A stretch of DNA of 18,817 nucleotides from SM23-32 sp964434535. Its GTDB lineage: Bacteria > Planctomycetota > Brocadiia > SM23-32. Positions within the stretch are counted from its first letter, which is position 1, and every line of letters starts with the position of its first letter. Made by a program: the position numbers and the translations under genes. The notes beneath the pieces are model-generated. The model was not told where the DNA came from, did not search any database, and worked only from the letters and a program-made list of their open reading frames with translations. Positions 8,204 to 15,250 of the stretch are shown here, one piece after another. The stretch is from positions 1-18,817 of the forward strand of contig CAYSWA010000045.1 of NCBI GenBank assembly GCA_964434535.1, in the 5' to 3' direction.

Positions 8204-9178
8204 TCACTCCAGAGCGAACAGGTCCCGCGCCGCCTCCAGAACGGCCCCGACCGACGGCCACGTTCCCGCCTTGCCCGCCACGACGCGCACGGCCGGTCCG
8301 AGCGGCGCCCAGAGGGCCGGCTCGGTCGGCCCGAAGACGGCGACGGTCGGCGCCCCGAGCCCGGCCGATAGGTGGCTGACGCCGCTGTCGTTGCCCACAC
8401 AGCCCGCGCAGAGGCTCAGCAGCGCAGCGAGCCGCCGCAGGCTCAGCCCGCGCGCCACGGCCACGGGCACCGCACCGGACAGCGCCGAGCGCAGTTCGGC
8501 CAGTGGGCCGCCGTCGGCCGGCCCCTCGATGAGCAGGGCCGGGCGGCCCATCCACTCGATCAGCCGGGCGAAGTGGTCCGGCGGCCAGCACTTGCGCCGG
8601 CCGCCGCTTCCCGGGTGGACCGCCACGGGGCGCGCGGCGGCGCCGAAACGCTCCTCCAGATGCGAGTGCGCCCACGTCTGCTCCGCCGGCGGGCCCGTCA
8701 GTCCCGGCGCGGGCAACTGGTCCGTCGAACGAACCGCCGGCGCCACGGCGCGAGCGAAGTGGACGGCGGCGTGCACGCCGCCCTCCGGGCGGACGGCGCG
8801 CGTGAGGACCGGCCCGGGGCAGAGCCGGCGCACGTTGGCGCAGAAGACGTCGTCGGGGTCCGCCGTGTAGACGACGGCGGCGTCGGCCTCCCCGAGCGCG
8901 CCGGTCGGGTCGGAGGACGCGTCGGGCGCAAACAGCGGCGTCAGCGTCGTCCCGTCGAACCGCACCAGGCGCAGCGGCAGGTCGATCAACGGAAGGATCT
9001 GCTCGGCCCATGCGGAGCCGACCAGCGTGAGCCGCGCCCCGGGCACGAGCCGCCGGACCAGCCCGAGGGCGGGCAGCACCAGCAGCGTGTCCCCCAGGCC
9101 GCCGACCCGAACGACGGCCAGGCGGGGGCGCGGGCTTGCCCCCAAGGCTTCTGCCAGCGCGGGATTCAGGCGGGCCAT
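8204..9178 (-). CDS. Glycosyltransferase family 9 (heptosyltransferase-like)
   Basis: A 324-aa protein from the ATG at 9178 (MARLNPAL). Family 9 marks are the N-terminal loop VVRVGGLGDTLLVLPAL (about 22-38), HPGSGGRRKCWP (188-199), and the nucleotide-sugar-binding block GNDSGVSHLSAGLGAPTVAVFGPT (262-285). Such enzymes add heptose or related sugars to lipopolysaccharide core or other envelope glycans at the inner face of the membrane. The 49-residue in-frame extension upstream has atypical composition and was not taken as coding. A -10-like TATACT (9186-9191, minus strand) sits only eight bases before the ATG, without a clear ribosome binding site, so the mRNA may be leaderless. The acceptor cannot be read from sequence. 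Confidence 0.9.
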   Translation of the reverse strand: MARLNPALAEALGASPRPRLAVVRVGGLGDTLLVLPALGLVRRLVPGARLTLVGSAWAEQILPLIDLPLRLVRFDGTTLTPLFAPDASSDPTGALGEADAAVVYTADPDDVFCANVRRLCPGPVLTRAVRPEGGVHAAVHFARAVAPAVRSTDQLPAPGLTGPPAEQTWAHSHLEERFGAAARPVAVHPGSGGRRKCWPPDHFARLIEWMGRPALLIEGPADGGPLAELRSALSGAVPVAVARGLSLRRLAALLSLCAGCVGNDSGVSHLSAGLGAPTVAVFGPTEPALWAPLGPAVRVVAGKAGTWPSVGAVLEAARDLFALE

Positions 9179-9355
9179 GGCGCTCAGTATACGCACGCGG
9201 ACCTGACGGGCGCCACGGCCCTTCCGGCGTTCGTCGAACCATTTGCGCTGATCGTAAGCTGGCGGGCGGCGCGGGCCGGCCGGAGGGCCCGATCCCCACC
9301 CCTTTCTGGCCCCGATCACCCCCACAGCGCAGATGCCTCACACGCTCCTTTGCAC

Positions 9356-9384
9356 TTGTGGCCTGCGCCCGATAGTGGTATACT
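9356..9384 (+). promoter_or_regulatory. Extended -10 promoter candidate for the cold-shock leader
   Basis: TATACT at 9379-9384 is preceded by TGG (extended -10) and lies 17 bp after TTGTGG (9356-9361). No other plus-strand gene starts before the cold-shock ATG at 9738, so the transcript would carry a leader of about 345 bases. Confidence 0.5.
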
Positions 9385-9406
9385 GTTGTTGAAAGGACGC
9401 GCTCCC

Positions 9407-9661
9407 TTAGCGCCCTGCGGGCGGCATGGCATGGGGCCATGTGGGGCAGACTGAGTCTCGTTCCAAGACTCCGTAGTCCGGCAGGCGGGGGCCTTTGTAG
9501 GTTTCTTGTCCGGCCGGGGTGAGAACCTGTAGGCTCTGCTTTCCATCCCGAGGATTCCCTCCTCCCAGGCGGTAAGCGTCCAGCTTCCAGTGCTCTCCGG
9601 CAGCTTCGAGCGATACCTGTGCCTGCTCACCGATCAGCAAGCGTACAAGGTGGGGCGGCTT
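9407..9661 (-). other. Weak minus-strand reading frame, possible gene remnant
   Basis: The frame is open from 9661 to a TAA at 9407, with only a TTG (9640) as possible start and no ribosome binding site. The translation is balanced and soluble-looking (IGEQAQVSLEAAGEHWKLD...), unlike most shadow frames here. Third-position GC is clearly lower than in neighbouring genes. I do not recognise the family. It may be a decayed gene, or a chance frame antisense to the cold-shock leader. Confidence 0.25.
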
Positions 9662-9672
9662 TCACGACTGTG

Positions 9673-9704
9673 AGCGCAGTACGCGCAATGATGCGCGTTC
9701 GCTC
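9673..9704 (+). promoter_or_regulatory. Hairpin in the 5' leader of the cold-shock gene
   Basis: ACGCGCA (9681-9687), loop ATGA, TGCGCGT (9692-9698) form a perfect 7-bp stem. Below it GAGCG (9673-9677) pairs with CGCTC (9700-9704). The structure lies 33 bases upstream of the cold-shock start, where leader structures of cspA-like mRNAs control temperature-dependent translation. Confidence 0.6.
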
Positions 9705-9737
9705 GCGGCAGAGCATCGTTTTCTGTGAGGTTACGCA

Positions 9738-9941
9738 ATGGCCGAAGGAAAAGTGAAGTGGTTCAGCGACCAGAAGGGCTTTGGGTTCATTACGCCGGAT
9801 GACGGCAGCAAGGACGTGTTCGTCCACCACAGCGCGATCCAGGGCGGTGGGTTCAAGTCCCTGTCCGAGAACGACGCCGTTCAGTACGACGTCGAGCAGG
9901 GCGAGAAAGGCCTGCGCGCCGCCAACGTTGTGAAGATCTAA
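9738..9941 (+). CDS. Cold-shock domain protein (CspA family)
   Basis: A 67-aa single cold-shock domain with the RNA-binding motifs RNP1 KGFGFI (13-18) and RNP2 VFVHH (27-31), within the usual MAEGKVKWFSDQKGFGFI start. It binds single-stranded RNA and DNA as a chaperone. The start is set by GAGG at 9727-9730, seven bases before the ATG. It is a single-gene transcript: a structured leader lies upstream and a strong rho-independent terminator lies 30 bases downstream. Length is typical for the family. Which Csp paralogue it corresponds to cannot be told. Confidence 0.97.
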   Translation: MAEGKVKWFSDQKGFGFITPDDGSKDVFVHHSAIQGGGFKSLSENDAVQYDVEQGEKGLRAANVVKI

Positions 9942-9971
9942 AGCAGCGCTGGTCGCTGAGAAGTGAGTATG

Positions 9972-10013
9972 AGGCGCCGCCGTGTGGAGGGACACGGGGG
10001 CGCCTTTCTTTTT
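9972..10013 (+). terminator. Rho-independent terminator of the cold-shock gene
   Basis: AGGCGCC...GGCGCCT forms the outer stem, continued inward by CCGTGT/ACACGG around a GGAGGG loop. TTTCTTTTT follows directly. This is a textbook intrinsic terminator. Confidence 0.92.
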
Positions 10014-10273
10014 CCCGCAAGCTACGGCGAATCCGGCGAGTGCGAGCACTCCTGGGCGTCGACCGACTTCAAATCTCGTTTCGCCTCCGCTCGCTCACGC
10101 GCTGAGTCCCTGGCGATGTGAAACTACACAACTTTCTGGACTTGACTGAGGTTTCAGCCACTGGGAGCGGATCTGCCACGGCCTGCTGAAAGCAAGCGGC
10201 TTGCGCTGCGGCTGGAAGCCGGGGGGAGGGGGCTTCCCCGCTCGCGTCCGTGTGGCCAGAACGCCGTTTTGGC

Positions 10274-10302
10274 TTGACAGGCCGGGCGGCGCGGCTTAGA
10301 GT
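10274..10302 (+). promoter_or_regulatory. Promoter of tRNA-Pro
   Basis: A perfect -35 TTGACA (10274-10279), a 17-bp spacer, then TAGAGT (10297-10302). The start would be near 10309, about 50 bases ahead of the tRNA. A palindromic hairpin, GGCGCCGG/CCGGCGCC (10323-10346), lies in the short leader, which is removed during tRNA processing. The stretch 10014-10273 upstream holds no recognisable gene. Confidence 0.75.
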
Positions 10303-10359
10303 ACGGGACTTGCCAGGAGCACGGCGCCGGCCCTCCTGCCGGCGCCTGTCGAGCGAGAT

Positions 10360-10438
10360 CGGGGCGTGGCTCAGCCTGGTTTAGAGCGCCGCGTTCGGGA
10401 CGCGGAGGTCGCCGGTTCGAATCCGGCCGCCCCGACCA
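10360..10438 (+). tRNA. tRNA-Pro (anticodon CGG), CCA encoded
   Basis: A full cloverleaf: acceptor CGGGGCG/CGCCCCG, D stem GCTC/GAGC, anticodon stem CCGCG/CGCGG with loop TTCGGGA (anticodon CGG at 10396-10398), T arm GCCGG-TTCGAAT-CCGGC, discriminator A and an encoded CCA at 10436-10438. The 3' part of the gene (10381-10438) is also, on the other strand, the end of the serine recombinase gene, marking this tRNA as the integration site. Confidence 0.97.
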
Positions 10439-11907
10439 TCCTGCAAAACGAGCCCTTCGGCGAGCACGTCGAAGGGCTTTCTCCATATAGGGCAAAGACT
10501 TGCGCCTTCCAGGCGCCAGTTCAAACAGAGGATTTCGAGCACCTGGCGCTTCTCGGCCACATCTGCCGTATCCCACGTCTCCGCCAGGGTTTGTGATAGT
10601 TCAAACACCTTGACGGCGAGGTCGGCGTGCTCGCTCTGCTGGCGGCCCTGGGCCTCGATCTGCAACGTCAGCTTTGCCTCCCGGTCGCGCAGCTCACGGT
10701 GCTTGGCCGCGAAGGTCTCGCGGTCGATCTCGTCCAGAAGCCGCATGTCCAGCAGCCGGTCCTTCTGCCTCCTCACCTCGACGAGCTGCCGTTCGGTCCG
10801 CTCGTGGCGCTCGACCCCTGCCTTCTGGGTCCTCTTCGTCTTCGCCCGCAGCGCCTTGGCGATCCACCGCCGGACCTTCGCGTCTTCGATCTTCAGGCCC
10901 TGGAACATCTCCATCACCTGCTCGTCGAGGTCGGCCTCCGTCACGCGATCGCGCGGGTGGCCCTCGGCGGTGTAGCGTGTGCAGCGGTAATAGCGGTACT
11001 CCTTGGGCCCCGACTTGAGCTGCCTGGTCTTGACCTCGACGCAGATGGGCCGCCCGCAGTGGGCGCACTCGATCAGGCCGCTCCCGTAGACGCTCTCGTG
11101 GCTGGCGTAGGTCGCGTCGCCCAGCAGGACCTGCACCCGCTCGTACAGGCTCCGCTCCACCAGCGGCTCGTGCGTGCCGGGATGCCACTCTTCGTGCCAG
11201 CGCACCTCGCCGATGTAGGAACGGTCGCGCAGCATATCGTGCAGCTTGCTGCGCGGGAACCGCCGCCGCGACTTCGAGTAGAAGATGCCCTCCTCCTCCA
11301 GCGCATCGACCAGGCTGTCGAGCGTGTGGTTGTGGTAGGCGTAGAGCTCGAAGATGCGGCGGATGTGCGGCCCCTTCTCCGGGTCCACCTCGACCAGGCC
11401 GCGCCCGTCCACGCGGACGTTGCGGTAGCCGTATGGCGCGTGCCCGGGGAAGAGGCCGTTCTGCACGCGGCGGGCCATGCCTTCCTTGACCAGCTCGCTC
11501 TGAAGCTCGACCTGGAAGGCCGCCATGTTGGCCAGCGTGCGCCGGTGGAGTCGCCCGGCCGGACCGTCCCCGGTCTTCTGGGTGACGAAGATGCTGCGCA
11601 GGCCTTGCTCCTGCTCCAGCCGCTCCAGCTCCAGGTAGTCGAACAGGTTCCGGGCGGCGCGGTCGACCTTGTAGAAGAGCACGCCGTCGAGTTCGGGGGC
11701 GTGTTCGCGGGCGTATTCGACCAGCCGCTTGAAGGTGCGGCGCTCGTCCCGCTTGCTCGCCGTCTCGGCCACGCGGTAGAGCCTGACGATCTCGCCGTCC
11801 TGCCGTTCGGCGTAGCCCCGCAGCGCGTCCTCCTGCACGTCGAGGCTGAAACCCTCCCGCTCCTGCTCCCGGCTCGACACCCGCGCCAGCGCCACGTATC
11901 GCTTCAT
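10381..11907 (-). CDS. Large serine recombinase (integrase)
   Basis: A 508-aa protein. The resolvase domain has the nucleophile S11 in ARVSSREQ and the arginine motif YKVDRAAR (79-86). A recombinase domain follows (about 160-260: GYRNVRV...KLHDMLRDRSYIGEVRW), then a zinc ribbon (C281, C284, C309), and a coiled-coil stretch at about 360-430, as in large serine integrases. It would catalyse site-specific integration and excision through a Ser-DNA intermediate. The ATG overlaps the stop of the small upstream gene (ATGA) and has a good GGGAGGG ribosome binding site. The last 19 residues (GRGGRIRTGDLRVPNAAL and one before) are translated from the complement of tRNA-Pro, and the TAA stop lies in the tRNA D loop. 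Confidence 0.93.
   Translation of the reverse strand: MKRYVALARVSSREQEREGFSLDVQEDALRGYAERQDGEIVRLYRVAETASKRDERRTFKRLVEYAREHAPELDGVLFYKVDRAARNLFDYLELERLEQEQGLRSIFVTQKTGDGPAGRLHRRTLANMAAFQVELQSELVKEGMARRVQNGLFPGHAPYGYRNVRVDGRGLVEVDPEKGPHIRRIFELYAYHNHTLDSLVDALEEEGIFYSKSRRRFPRSKLHDMLRDRSYIGEVRWHEEWHPGTHEPLVERSLYERVQVLLGDATYASHESVYGSGLIECAHCGRPICVEVKTRQLKSGPKEYRYYRCTRYTAEGHPRDRVTEADLDEQVMEMFQGLKIEDAKVRRWIAKALRAKTKRTQKAGVERHERTERQLVEVRRQKDRLLDMRLLDEIDRETFAAKHRELRDREAKLTLQIEAQGRQQSEHADLAVKVFELSQTLAETWDTADVAEKRQVLEILCLNWRLEGASLCPIWRKPFDVLAEGLVLQDGRGGRIRTGDLRVPNAAL
10451..10482 (+). terminator. Possible tRNA-Pro terminator inside the recombinase 3' end
   Basis: AGCCCTTCG (10451-10459) and CGAAGGGCT (10470-10478) form a perfect 9-bp stem, followed by a short TTTCT, 12 bases after the tRNA CCA end. 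The same bases encode recombinase residues KPFDVLAEGL on the other strand. The U-tract is short, so strength is uncertain. Confidence 0.55.
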
Positions 11908-12173
11908 GGCCCTCCCTCTCCCGAAATGACCTCGGCCAGACGCCCCACACTCAAGGTGATCTCCAGGGCGTCCTCGGCGTCCAGCCCATGCTCATAGTAG
12001 GGCTGCCACACCTGGATGGCCTCCTCCAGCAGCTCGGCCGTCACCCAGTCCGGGGCGCCGCTCGGCACCTCGACCGCCTCCGGCATGATACCGGGGGTGC
12101 GGGGGGACTCAAGGCCCTTTTCGGGCCCTTCTGTCCCGTCGCGCACAGGCTGGTCGAGGGCACGTGGTCTCAC
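11904..12173 (-). CDS. Small protein coupled to the serine recombinase (unknown function)
   Basis: An 89-aa protein from a GTG at 12173. That start is favoured because it forms a GTGA overlap with the upstream HTH gene and has GGAGAGG seven bases ahead; the internal ATG at 12086 has no ribosome binding site. The stop overlaps the recombinase start (ATGA). The first 30 residues are charged and proline-rich. The rest (DWVTAELLEEAIQVWQPYYE, then DALEITLSVGRLAEVI) is predicted helical and acidic. I do not recognise a family. Translational coupling on both sides suggests it acts with the recombinase, perhaps as a directionality or accessory factor, but that is inference from position only. Confidence 0.8.
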   Translation of the reverse strand: MRPRALDQPVRDGTEGPEKGLESPRTPGIMPEAVEVPSGAPDWVTAELLEEAIQVWQPYYEHGLDAEDALEITLSVGRLAEVISGEGGP

Positions 12174-12394
12174 CCTGATTCCTCTCCGCGCAGGCTCGAC
12201 AGCTGGATGTCGGCGTGGTAGGTGGAGCGGATGACCTGGCCGCGCAGTTCCTCGATCCTCTCGCGGCAGAACCGCCATTGGCGCCCGACCCTGTATCCGC
12301 CAGGTAGGCGACCTTGACGGGCCAGGCGTCGCACGGTCGCGGGGTGCACGCCGGTCAGCTCGGCCACGTCATGGACGGTCAGGTCCGGTTTCAT
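12170..12394 (-). CDS. Excisionase-like HTH protein (MerR-type DNA-binding fold)
   Basis: A 74-aa protein with a MerR/excisionase-type winged helix: helix-turn-helix at about 6-28 (LTVHDVAELTGVHPATVRRLARQGRLP) and wing GGYRVGRQWRF at 32-42. The start has a good AGGGGAAGGGAG ribosome binding site. It is the first gene of the coupled HTH-small protein-recombinase operon. Its upstream region carries three inverted repeats that could be its operators. The likely role is excision control, transcriptional regulation of the integration operon, or both. Excisionases of this fold more commonly pair with tyrosine integrases, so the regulator reading is at least as likely. Confidence 0.85.
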   Translation of the reverse strand: MKPDLTVHDVAELTGVHPATVRRLARQGRLPGGYRVGRQWRFCRERIEELRGQVIRSTYHADIQLSSLRGEESG

Positions 12395-12431
12395 GCTCCC
12401 TTCCCCTCAGCACACAACGGCATAGTTCGCG

Positions 12432-12496
12432 GCAACGCGGCACGTTGCGGAAAGTGTTTCTTGCTGAAAGCAACTCTGTCTATCCTTCCGATAGAC
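12432..12496. promoter_or_regulatory. Cluster of three inverted repeats upstream of the HTH gene
   Basis: GCAACG-cggca-CGTTGC (12432-12448), TTGCT-gaa-AGCAA (12461-12473) and GTCTATC-cttcc-GATAGAC (12478-12496, a perfect 7+5+7 dyad) follow one another within 65 bp. They lie 38-102 bp before the HTH start codon, where operators of the integration operon would be expected. The last is the best single operator candidate. Confidence 0.6.
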
Positions 12497-12550
12497 TTCA
12501 CCGCGGCCGCGAGGCCCGAGGCCAGCGGAGGACCCAAAACCTCTCGACCA

Positions 12551-12808
12551 GTGACGGCAGTGACGGCGATGACGGCATTTCCGCTACTCTGTACACACAC
12601 GCCTCTGCTGCCCCTTCTTTTCCTTTTCTCTTGTTCCCATGCCACAGGAGGCAAGGAGAAAGACTGTCACTGTGTATGTAGGGAGTAGGGATTTCGCCGT
12701 CACTGCCGTCACTTTCGGCTGAGAAAGCCCTCCGCGGGGCCGCGGAGCCGTATCGCGGTGACAGCGTTGCCGTCACTGTGCCGTCACTTGCCGTCACCAT
12801 GCTGTCAC
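12551..12808. repeat. Iteron cluster in a large imperfect palindrome (candidate replication origin)
   Basis: TGCCGTCAC-type 9-mers occur at least ten times. Three are in tandem on one strand with period 9 (12551-12577). Two are inverted with period 9 (12695-12712). Next comes GTGACAGCG (12758-12766), then four inverted copies at 12768, 12779, 12789 and 12800 with spacing 10-11 bp, close to a helical turn. Between the first two groups, flanks and a pyrimidine/purine-rich core are also inverted copies of each other, making a dyad of about 160 bp. A perfect hairpin, CTCCGCGG/CCGCGGAG, lies at 12730-12747. The cluster sits next to the primase-helicase gene in a 438-bp gene-free gap (12395-12832), as iteron origins of P4-like elements and plasmids do. 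Confidence 0.8.
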
Positions 12809-12832
12809 TCTTATTCCTGTTTAGGGTGCACA

Positions 12833-15250
12833 TCAGAACGGCACGGCCGGCTCGAGTATCCAGGCCCTGCCGCTCGTTCCGCTGCGGCCCCGCCTCGCGG
12901 CGATGCCCGCGGCTTTGAGCTGCGGGACGAGGCGCTGCAGGCGTGCCCCCAATACGTGCGGGGCGGACGGCCACCGTTTCCCCCGCATGATCTTGGTTGC
13001 CCTGTCGGGGCCGCACTCGTCCTCCAGCATGCCCTCGAGCGTGTCGAGCAACTCGGAGGCACTGCCTTGCCATCGGCGTTCGCCGGCCAGCTTGAGCAGC
13101 AGCGCCCCGAGCGGGTCGGCTTCGAGCACTTCGTCGCTGGCCTGCCTGCGGTTGGCGGCGTAGACCTCAAGGAAGTCGAGGTCACCCCATGCGGGCACCT
13201 GGCGCAAGTAGGGCTCGGCCGCCTTGACCCAGGTGGCGAAGTCGAGCATGCGCGGGCGTCTGTCGGCGGGGATACTGATACTCGCTCGGTTCTTCAGGGC
13301 TACCACGGCCGCGTTGAGCAGAGCCCCCAGGATTCTCGGGGCGGTCTGGCGCGCTTCGCACCACAGCTCCGCCTCCGTGCGCGCCTCTTCGACGGGCGGG
13401 CAGGAAAGGACGATGGCCCTATCCATCAGGTCCTCTCCCAGGCCGGCGACCTCGATGCCGTTTAGGATCACCGGCTGGCGCACCTGTACGACGGCCAGCT
13501 CGTTGTCGGTATAGTAGCGCCGGGTGGCCTGGCCGCTGCCCGTGGCGACCGAGGAGAGAAGGTCGCTGAGCCAGCGCGGCATGCTGGATAGGTTGTCGAG
13601 GGCCAGCACGTGCGTGCCCGCTGCGGCGGCATAGAGGTCGCGCCCTTCCCGCGGAGGCGAGGCGACCAACGTGCCGTCCGCGCCGGCCGGGTCCACCAGC
13701 ATCCGCAGCAGGCGCGTCCTGGTCGACTTGCCGGAGCCGGCCGGGCCGATCAGCAGGAGGATGACGAAGGGTCTGCCCGGCTGGAGGCACCCGAGCGCCC
13801 AGGCCGTCGCCAGGAGGGCCTCCACCGCCGGCAGCCCCAGCAGGTCGATCAGCGCATCGAGGTCTTTCGGCCTCGCATTCTCGGCGGGCACCGGCAGCGG
13901 CGCGAGGGCGTCGCTTGTGGCAAACAACACCGGAGGCCGGTCTATGATGCGCCAGCCCGTCAGCGTTATCTCAACGGCCATGGTGTCCTCGCGCCCGAGA
14001 TCGAGGTATACGTTGCCGCCGTGCCCGGCCACGCGGGTGTAGACCTCCCGTTTCGGCCCCTCGAATCGGGCCCGGCCGATGAGGGCGCCGAGGACATCGG
14101 AGACGTCGCCCGAACGGGCCGGTCTGCCGTGGGCTTCCAGGAAGCGATGGCGAAGCCAGGCGGCAAACGGGCTCCCACGCACGTCCAGGCGCAACGCGCG
14201 CCCTTCCGGCATCACCGCCCAGGCGGAGCCGTCCCCCGAATGCACGAACTCGACGGCCGCCACGAGTCCGAGCAGCTTCTGCGCAATCGTCTCGCTATCG
14301 GCGTTCGGGTCCTGCCACGGGAGAGCCTCATCCATCAGGCATTCGAGATCGGCGCCAGCCTGGAGCCGGTCGTCGAGGTCCGCGTCCGAGCTGAGCAGGC
14401 CTCCGCCCTCGGGCGGGACGTAGCGCACGTCGCACTGGACGTTCCGAAGGCCGCGTCCCACGCGGTCGCGCCAGTCCGCGCCGCTCTCGTCCGGGTGCGG
14501 CGCAAGCACAACCGACCGGCCGGGCAGCAGCTTCTGAAGGTACTTCAGGCAGTCCTTGCCGGGGTTCGCGCCGGGCGTAGCGACCACCGGGACGCCGGGC
14601 AGCGCGCTGAGCGCAGCGGCAGAGTCCGCTTCGCCCTCCACCAGGAGAACCGGCCCACCGCCGAGATCGGGCAGAGGCCAGGGGCAGATGAGGCCGTTCT
14701 TGGAGCCCTTGAGCGAGAGGCACTTCGGGGCGTCTTCGCTCCGGCCGAATGGCTGGTTGTCCGCTCGCCTGCGCCGCCAGCCCGTGATCTCGCCGTCGGC
14801 ACTGCGCATGGGGAAGCGCACCTCGGCCCGTCGGCCATTCTGCTGGTGCGGAACGGCTCCGAGGGCCTCCAACGCTTCGATCATCCACCCGCGCCGTCGC
14901 GCCAGCTCGTGGAGTGGGTCTTCGTGGGGTGCGTCGGTCTGGTCAGCGCAGTTGGAGCCGGGGGCCAGGAAATGTTGGTCTCTCAGCCAGTCGAAGGCAG
15001 CCGCCGCGTCGCACCGCAGGGCGGCCTTCACAAGGCCGACGGCATCGCCGCCCTGACCACACTTGTGGCAGTACCATGCGCCCGGCTTATCCCCTCCAAG
15101 CACGCAGGCCGGGCGCAGGTCGTCGTGCTCGTGTTCGGCCAGCGGACACTTGCAGACGGTGCGTCCGCCCACGTGGCGGACGCCGAGCCCGAGGGCCTCT
15201 GCCACCTTGCCGATATCCAGAGCGGCCATCTCCTCGCTCGCGACAGTCAT
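12833..15250 (-). CDS. Primase-helicase (CHC2 zinc finger, Toprim, AAA+/helicase-like ATPase)
   Basis: An 805-aa multidomain replication protein. The CHC2 zinc finger has C33/C35, H40 and/or H42, and CHKCGQGGD with C61 and C64. The Toprim domain starts at LLVEGEADSAAAL (E205) with the acidic HPDES at 252-256. The C-terminal ATPase has Walker A GPAGSGKST (502-510), Walker B-like LALDN (549-553), a polar asparagine N597 in ILNGIE, and an arginine-finger-like DLMDRAIVL near 607-615. Together these suggest primer synthesis and unwinding for element replication, like P4 alpha or satellite primases. The ATG at 15250 overlaps the stop of the upstream HTH gene (ATGA) and has GGAGGAG eight bases ahead. 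Iteron repeats lie just past its 3' end. Confidence 0.9.
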   Translation of the reverse strand: MTVASEEMAALDIGKVAEALGLGVRHVGGRTVCKCPLAEHEHDDLRPACVLGGDKPGAWYCHKCGQGGDAVGLVKAALRCDAAAAFDWLRDQHFLAPGSNCADQTDAPHEDPLHELARRRGWMIEALEALGAVPHQQNGRRAEVRFPMRSADGEITGWRRRRADNQPFGRSEDAPKCLSLKGSKNGLICPWPLPDLGGGPVLLVEGEADSAAALSALPGVPVVATPGANPGKDCLKYLQKLLPGRSVVLAPHPDESGADWRDRVGRGLRNVQCDVRYVPPEGGGLLSSDADLDDRLQAGADLECLMDEALPWQDPNADSETIAQKLLGLVAAVEFVHSGDGSAWAVMPEGRALRLDVRGSPFAAWLRHRFLEAHGRPARSGDVSDVLGALIGRARFEGPKREVYTRVAGHGGNVYLDLGREDTMAVEITLTGWRIIDRPPVLFATSDALAPLPVPAENARPKDLDALIDLLGLPAVEALLATAWALGCLQPGRPFVILLLIGPAGSGKSTRTRLLRMLVDPAGADGTLVASPPREGRDLYAAAAGTHVLALDNLSSMPRWLSDLLSSVATGSGQATRRYYTDNELAVVQVRQPVILNGIEVAGLGEDLMDRAIVLSCPPVEEARTEAELWCEARQTAPRILGALLNAAVVALKNRASISIPADRRPRMLDFATWVKAAEPYLRQVPAWGDLDFLEVYAANRRQASDEVLEADPLGALLLKLAGERRWQGSASELLDTLEGMLEDECGPDRATKIMRGKRWPSAPHVLGARLQRLVPQLKAAGIAARRGRSGTSGRAWILEPAVPF

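Larger units (their letters stand above)
9179..9737. other. Long gene-poor stretch between the glycosyltransferase and cold-shock genes
   Basis: About 560 bases without a confident gene. It holds a plus-strand promoter candidate (9356-9384), several small hairpins in the presumed leader (for example GAGTCT...AGACTC near 9450), a strong hairpin before the cold-shock gene (9673-9704) and a weakly supported minus-strand reading frame (9407-9661). Base composition is less GC-rich than in the flanking genes. Confidence 0.6.

Noticed and set aside
9356..9737. 6S RNA or a known riboswitch
   Set aside because: I could not fold the region into a 6S-like long hairpin or match a conserved riboswitch core by eye; only local hairpins were found.
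9627..10049. Minus-strand frame over the cold-shock gene
   Set aside because: Runs antisense through the cold-shock domain and its terminator; no ribosome binding site or family match.
10627..11997. Plus-strand frame of 456 codons over the recombinase
   Set aside because: Composition is typical of an antisense frame; the minus strand has the resolvase nucleophile, arginine motif and zinc ribbon.
12314..12688. Small frames on both strands across the iteron region
   Set aside because: They translate the repeats (VTAVT-type runs), lack ribosome binding sites and match nothing.
12551..12808. CRISPR array
   Set aside because: The units are 9-mers spaced 9-11 bp and in both orientations, with no spacers of 25-40 bp and no cas genes.
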